Source: CBIHLX01 sp966210935 (GTDB lineage: Bacteria; Patescibacteriota; Saccharimonadia; Saccharimonadales; Saccharimonadaceae). From it: a stretch of DNA of 9,333 bases. The first letter of the stretch is position 1. Each line of letters starts with the position of its first letter. Of this stretch, positions 6,377-9,333 are shown piece by piece. Made by a program: the position numbers and the translations under genes. The DNA lies in the NCBI GenBank assembly GCA_966210935.1, contig CBIHLX010000032.1:1-9333 (forward strand). The letters are read 5' to 3'. The notes under the pieces are model-generated. The model ran no database searches. It had not been told where the DNA came from and was given only the letters and a program-made list of their open reading frames with translations.

Positions 6377-6747
6377 CGAAGCTACCATTGATTCTTGTTG
6401 TTGAGGATGATGAGTGGTTTGCAGAGCAGGAGGTGCGTGCGCTAGAAGCGGCTGGTTTTCGAGCGGCACATGCGCCGCATGCACTGGCCGCGATGGAGAT
6501 TATTGATGACCAGCGACCTGACGTTCTGTTACTTGATGTTTTCTTAGCGGGGCCAAATGTCTTTACGCTCCTGCACGAGCTACGATCACATGTTGATCTT
6601 GCGATGATTCCGATAGTTCTTTGTACCAATAGCGCTGATGCACTGAGCGACGAAGATCTCGAAGTATATGGAGTGTCGGCAGTGCTCGATAAGACAAGTA
6701 TGCTGCCTGATGATATAGTGGCAGCTATTAAGCGAGTTCTGTTGTGA
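6373..6747 (+). CDS. Single-domain response regulator (CheY-like receiver)
   Basis: Product of 124 residues, a receiver domain with no output domain. All key residues are present: acidic pocket E11, D12 and D13, phospho-accepting D55 in VLLLDVF, T85 in the IVLCTN switch strand, and K107 in the VLDKTS strand. It should accept phosphate from the kinase encoded just upstream and act by protein-protein contact or as a phosphotransfer step, since it has no DNA-binding domain. Genes overlap by 4 nt on both sides (ATGA with the kinase, GTGA with recO), so translation is coupled; no strong Shine-Dalgarno site is visible. The partner that reads its state is not in the window. Confidence 0.93.
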   Translation: MTKLPLILVVEDDEWFAEQEVRALEAAGFRAAHAPHALAAMEIIDDQRPDVLLLDVFLAGPNVFTLLHELRSHVDLAMIPIVLCTNSADALSDEDLEVYGVSAVLDKTSMLPDDIVAAIKRVLL

Positions 6748-7418
6748 CAGCTATTCGGACGCGCGCGATTGTGCTGCGCCGTACAAATTACGGTGAGGCC
6801 GACCGAATCTTGCAACTCATGACACCCGAAGGGAAGCGTAGCGTGATGGCACGCGGTGTGCGCCGCGAGAAGAGTAAGCTGGCCGGTGGTATTGAGTTAT
6901 TTGGCGTCAGTGATGTCGTGATTAATACCGGCAAGGGTGAGCTGGGCATTTTGACGTCGGCTCGGCTTGTGCACTATTACCAGAATATTATTGGAGATTA
7001 TGACCGCCTGCAGTTTGGTTATGAGGTAATCAAGCAGGTTAATGCGGCGAGTGAAATGGTCGATGAGCCGGAGTGGTATGATGTGCTCTTTGAAGTTATT
7101 AAAGCGCTGGATGCCAAAACTTTACCGCTGCAGCTGACGCAGACATGGTTTTATTTGCATCACGCTGATTTACTCGGGTCACCGCTCAGTTTGGTGAATG
7201 ATATCAATGGCCAGGCGCTACAGGCGGATCATAGGTATATGTATGACATCAGCGAAAAGGGTCTTCGTCAGGCGACCAATGGTGAGCTGACCGCTGATCA
7301 TATTAAATTGATGCGGCTTATTCAAGCAAAACCGCTCGATGTTCTTGTGCAAGTAGGTGGTGTGGCGGGTATTTTGCCAGAATGCTGGGCGACGGCGCGA
7401 GCACATGCCGCGATATAA
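6744..7418 (+). CDS. recO: DNA repair protein RecO
   Basis: Product of 224 residues. The N-terminal OB-fold is clear (RTRAIVLRRTNYGEADRIL, then LMTPEGKRSVMARGVRR, about 4-43, and further strands to about 80), followed by the helical C-terminal domain. RecO anneals single strands and, with RecR, loads RecA onto SSB-coated DNA in gap repair. The zinc-finger cysteines found between helices of many RecO proteins are missing: the region LLGSPLSLVNDINGQALQADH contains none, and the only cysteine is in PECW near the C-terminus. The start is GTG 6744, overlapping the receiver's TGA (GTGA), which indicates coupling. The gene ends at the edge of a strong terminator. Confidence 0.92.
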   Translation: MTAIRTRAIVLRRTNYGEADRILQLMTPEGKRSVMARGVRREKSKLAGGIELFGVSDVVINTGKGELGILTSARLVHYYQNIIGDYDRLQFGYEVIKQVNAASEMVDEPEWYDVLFEVIKALDAKTLPLQLTQTWFYLHHADLLGSPLSLVNDINGQALQADHRYMYDISEKGLRQATNGELTADHIKLMRLIQAKPLDVLVQVGGVAGILPECWATARAHAAI

Positions 7419-7452
7419 AACCCCTGGCTCATTCAAACCAGGGGTTTTATAT
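7413..7452. terminator. Bidirectional intrinsic terminator after recO
   Basis: A perfect 15-bp stem (7413-7427 with 7438-7452) with a 10-nt loop. Its core CCCCTGG/CCAGGGG is flanked by AAAA and TTTT, so on either strand a GC-rich hairpin is followed by a U-run. The recO stop codon (7416-7418) lies in the left arm. It should end the kinase-receiver-recO transcript and also transcripts of the convergent gene at 7529-8245. Confidence 0.92.
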
Positions 7453-7466
7453 TAATCGTTTACATA

Positions 7467-7480
7467 TCTTCAATTGAAGA
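7467..7480. repeat. Perfect 14-bp palindrome
   Basis: TCTTCAATTGAAGA is fully self-complementary. It sits between the two hairpins in the 110-bp convergent gap. It might be a protein-binding site or the tail of the second terminator; with one copy seen the role is unknown. Confidence 0.5.
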
Positions 7481-7481
7481 A

Positions 7482-7514
7482 GGCCTCGCCGCACGGGGTG
7501 TGTGCGACGAGGCC
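7482..7514 (-). terminator. Hairpin downstream of the helical-repeat gene
   Basis: GGCCTCG (7482-7488) pairs with CGAGGCC (7508-7514); after one C-A mismatch, CGCAC (7490-7494) pairs with GTGCG (7502-7506) around a 7-nt loop. This is a strong GC-rich stem 15 nt past the stop codon of the minus-strand gene. Read on that strand it is followed by TTCTTCAATT, a loose T-rich tail, so it probably acts as a first terminator, backed by the one at 7413-7452. Confidence 0.65.
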
Positions 7515-7516
7515 GG

Positions 7517-7532
7517 GTAGGGAGATCCCTAC
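7517..7532. repeat. Inverted repeat over a stop codon
   Basis: GTAGGGA (7517-7523) and TCCCTAC (7526-7532) are perfect 7-bp arms around 2 nt, overlapping the TAG stop (7529-7531) of the minus-strand gene. A 2-nt loop cannot form as drawn, so the innermost pairs would open; it may be chance or a protein site. Confidence 0.4.
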
Positions 7533-8245
7533 GGTGCTTCAGTGCGACGGAACGTGGTACGTACCCATCGCTGAAGTGCTTTGATCCAGGTTGGCGTGTT
7601 GAGCTGGCGTTCCAGCTCGCGGGCTCTGCGCTGGATGAACGGATCCGGCGCCTTGACGCTGAGGAGCTCATCGAGGTAGAGCCGATCGCCGGTTGCTTGG
7701 TACATTGCGAGGTCGAATACCTGCTTCCACTGCAGTACGGTGACTGTCTTTGCGTGAAGCCACGCTGACGTCATGTTGATGTAGTGAATGCGGGCCGTGC
7801 CGGTATTGCCTTCTTGAAGCAGTACCAGCATGATGACGGCCTCGATGACGACGAGCTCTTCGCTGCGATCAAGGAGGCTTTGTGAGGCCTCTGTGAGCGC
7901 AACGTCGATCGCTTCTTGGTTGCCGCCGTTAAGAGCAAGGCAGATGGCGGTATCGACGAGAAGACGACTGTAGTCGTAATGCTCGTCTTTGGTCATCGCC
8001 TCGATGTCTTCGCTGTTGGTGGCTTCCATGTCTCGCCGTGCTTCTTGGCCGTTGCCTTGCAAAAGTGCTGCAATAACCTTGAGCAGCGGGTAGATGTCTT
8101 TGGCGTGGCCGCTATCGCGCAATATACGTACCTCGCGCTGAGCCTCGGCAAGTTTGCCTTGCTGGAGGAGCGGCCGAAGCAGCTCCCTCGCGGCACCAAG
8201 GCGAACCTGGGTCGGTTGTGTGGTGTTTAAAGGTGCGATTCCCAT
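7529..8245 (-). CDS. Helical-repeat (TPR-like) protein of unknown function
   Basis: Product of 238 residues, almost all alpha-helical. The segments RELLRPLLQQGKLAEAQREVRIL (about 20-42) and PLLKVIAALLQGNGQEARRDMEA (about 53-75) read like helix-turn-helix units of TPR type (a small residue after the turn, then A-x-x). Similar pairs follow to about 200, ending in a basic, aromatic tail (WIKALQRWVRTTFRR). No signal peptide or membrane helix, so a cytoplasmic scaffold or binding protein is likely; I do not recognise a family. The open frame reaches 8722, but that extension runs through the divergent promoters and antisense to glycyl-tRNA synthetase. ATG 8245 is chosen because AAGGGGG (8252-8258) sits 6 nt before it and a promoter lies about 34 nt upstream of it. 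It stands alone between a terminator and glyQS. Confidence 0.85.
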   Translation of the reverse strand: MGIAPLNTTQPTQVRLGAARELLRPLLQQGKLAEAQREVRILRDSGHAKDIYPLLKVIAALLQGNGQEARRDMEATNSEDIEAMTKDEHYDYSRLLVDTAICLALNGGNQEAIDVALTEASQSLLDRSEELVVIEAVIMLVLLQEGNTGTARIHYINMTSAWLHAKTVTVLQWKQVFDLAMYQATGDRLYLDELLSVKAPDPFIQRRARELERQLNTPTWIKALQRWVRTTFRRTEAP

Positions 8246-8285
8246 CGCGATCCCCCTTAGATAGTGTTTTACGATGAGTGGCAAT

Positions 8286-8314
8286 ATTATAACACTTATA
8301 AAATATTTACGCAA
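8286..8314 (-). promoter_or_regulatory. Promoter of the helical-repeat gene
   Basis: On the minus strand TTGCGT (8309-8314) and TATAAT (8286-8291) are 17 bp apart, and the -10 is extended (TGTTATAAT). The predicted start near 8279 gives a leader of about 34 nt with a Shine-Dalgarno site. Its -35 box overlaps that of the glyQS promoter by 3 bp. Confidence 0.75.
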
Positions 8315-8334
8315 GAGTCTACATCTGTTATAAT
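8306..8334 (+). promoter_or_regulatory. Promoter of glycyl-tRNA synthetase gene
   Basis: TTTACG (8306-8311) and TATAAT (8329-8334) are 17 bp apart, with an extended -10 (TGTTATAAT) that is identical to that of the divergent promoter. The ATG at 8345 begins 10 nt after the box, predicting a leader of about 4 nt and no Shine-Dalgarno site. Confidence 0.75.
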
Positions 8335-8344
8335 GAGCAGTAAT

Positions 8345-9333
8345 ATGGCAAAAGAAGCACTCAAGAACGAACGAATGGAAGCAATTGTAAGTCTCGCGAA
8401 ACGCCGCGGTTTTATCTATCAGGGAAGTGAGATTTACGGCGGTCTTTCGGGGACATGGGATTACGGTCCACTGGGTGTAACGCTCAAGCGTAATATCATG
8501 CAGCTTTGGTGGAAGATGTTCGTCGATTCGCGTGATGATATGTACGGCGTTGATGCGGCTATCTTGATGAACCAGAAAGTTTGGCAGGCCAGTGGTCATG
8601 TTGATACATTTACCGACCCGCTGGTTGAGGATCTTGAGACGAAGCAGCGCTTCCGTGCCGACCACTTGCTTAAGGATGCCGGCTTCGCTGTTGACGGCCT
8701 CTCGCTCGACGACATGACCCAACTTATCAAGGATAATGACGTAAAGAGCCCGAATGGCAATCCGCTTTCAGAGGTTCGTACGTTTAACATGATGTTCTCA
8801 ACGACTGTCGGCCCGGTCGCCGATGATAAGTCGATTTCGTACCTTCGCCCAGAAACTGCTCAGGGTATCTTTACGAACTTTAAGAATGTGGTTGATAACT
8901 TCTACCCAGACCTGCCATTTGGTATTGCGCAGCAGGGTAAGGCGTTTCGTAATGAAATCAGCCCCCGCGACTTTGTTTTCCGCTCACGCGAGTTTGAGCA
9001 GATGGAGATTGAATACTTTGTCCATCCAGAGAAGTGGGCAGAATCATTCGATGCGCTCCTAAAGGACATTTATGACTTCCTCGATGCGCTTGGCCTACCA
9101 CGCGAAGCGGTACACGAACTTGAGGTTGCTGAAAATGACCGCGCTCACTACAGTAAGCGCACGATCGATATTGAGTACGATTTCCCAATCGGCCGTGAAG
9201 AGTTGCTTGGTCTGGCGTACCGCACCGACTTTGACCTTGGTAATATCCAGCGTGTTGCTGGTAAGAGTATGGAGTACACGATCAAGGGAACGAATGAAAA
9301 GTTCGTACCACACGTGATCGAGCCATCATTTGG
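8345..9333 (+). CDS. glyQS: Glycyl-tRNA synthetase, dimeric type (partial, 3' end cut)
   Basis: The first 329 residues are in the window; the frame is open to the end. The enzyme charges tRNA-Gly with glycine. It is the alpha2 (eukaryote/archaea-like, class II) type, not the bacterial alpha2beta2 type. Signatures: GGLSGTWDYGPLG (32-44), SGHVDTFTDPLV (83-94), RADHLL (104-109), FNMMFSTTVGP (147-157), YLRPETAQGIFTNF (166-179), motif 2 AFRNEISPRDFVFRSREFEQMEIEYF (within 200-225), HYSKRTIDIEYDFPIG (268-283), and VPHVIEPSF at the cut. The start is ATG 8345: an in-frame ATG at 8333 lies inside the -10 box and cannot be transcribed from it. The cysteine pairs that bind zinc in many members, after DPLV and before FNxMF, are absent; there is no cysteine in the visible 329 residues. 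Confidence 0.96.
   Translation, partial: MAKEALKNERMEAIVSLAKRRGFIYQGSEIYGGLSGTWDYGPLGVTLKRNIMQLWWKMFVDSRDDMYGVDAAILMNQKVWQASGHVDTFTDPLVEDLETKQRFRADHLLKDAGFAVDGLSLDDMTQLIKDNDVKSPNGNPLSEVRTFNMMFSTTVGPVADDKSISYLRPETAQGIFTNFKNVVDNFYPDLPFGIAQQGKAFRNEISPRDFVFRSREFEQMEIEYFVHPEKWAESFDALLKDIYDFLDALGLPREAVHELEVAENDRAHYSKRTIDIEYDFPIGREELLGLAYRTDFDLGNIQRVAGKSMEYTIKGTNEKFVPHVIEPSF

Noticed and set aside
6285..6815. A 176-codon minus-strand frame across the receiver gene
   Set aside because: Serine- and arginine-rich shadow of a clear receiver domain gene; no promoter or Shine-Dalgarno support.
8286..8334. The 9-bp inverted repeat as a regulator's operator
   Set aside because: It coincides exactly with the two extended -10 elements, so promoter sequence explains it without a regulator.
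8246..8722. A long N-terminal extension of the helical-repeat protein
   Set aside because: It crosses both divergent promoters and lies antisense to glycyl-tRNA synthetase. The Shine-Dalgarno site at 8252-8258 supports ATG 8245.
1..9333. A mobile element, defence system or CRISPR array
   Set aside because: No transposase, integrase, Cas or toxin-antitoxin genes, no direct repeats at gene borders and no repeat-spacer pattern. The genes are mostly conserved housekeeping functions.

Overview
The window looks like an ordinary chromosomal stretch of a Patescibacteria/CPR bacterium, most likely Candidatus Saccharibacteria (TM7). This is inferred from the kind and arrangement of genes, from the dense packing, from the dimeric-type glycyl-tRNA synthetase, and from a single-pass membrane protein of a type I associate with that group; no 16S gene is present to prove it. 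UGA is used as a normal stop (for example xseB, the kinase and the response regulator), so the UGA-glycine code of Absconditabacteria/Gracilibacteria does not apply. I see no tRNA or rRNA genes, CRISPR array, insertion sequence or phage gene.

Layout. (1) 13-285, minus: rpmA (ribosomal protein L27), with a near-consensus promoter that diverges from (2) 449-802, plus: a small lipoprotein of unknown function. (3) 869-2032, minus: a TRM11/UPF0020-type RNA methyltransferase, convergent with the lipoprotein gene. (4) 2105-4928, plus: an overlapping four-gene cluster of a YbhN/UPF0104 flippase-like membrane protein, xseA, xseB (exonuclease VII) and a membrane-anchored methyltransferase resembling the FAM173 lysine methyltransferases. 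(5) 4948-5604, plus: a single-pass membrane protein with an extracytoplasmic domain, with its own strong promoter. (6) 5636-7418, plus: a soluble histidine kinase, a stand-alone receiver and recO, joined by two 4-nt stop/start overlaps and closed by a strong bidirectional terminator. (7) 7529-8245, minus: a helical-repeat protein of unknown function. (8) 8345-9333, plus: glycyl-tRNA synthetase, cut by the window end, with a promoter that diverges from and overlaps that of (7).

Themes. xseAB and recO are DNA repair/recombination functions; rpmA and glycyl-tRNA synthetase serve translation; the two methyltransferases probably modify RNA and a membrane protein. The most notable signal is regulatory. 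Promoters fall into two classes: three genes (rpmA, the lipoprotein, the helical-repeat protein) have a predicted leader of 32-34 nt with a Shine-Dalgarno site, while five (TRM11-like, flippase, membrane protein, kinase, glycyl-tRNA synthetase) have a -10 box 6-10 nt before the ATG and no Shine-Dalgarno site, which predicts leaderless or nearly leaderless mRNAs. Two proteins, RecO and glycyl-tRNA synthetase, also lack the zinc-binding cysteines common in their families. I do not find a clearly new multi-gene system here.
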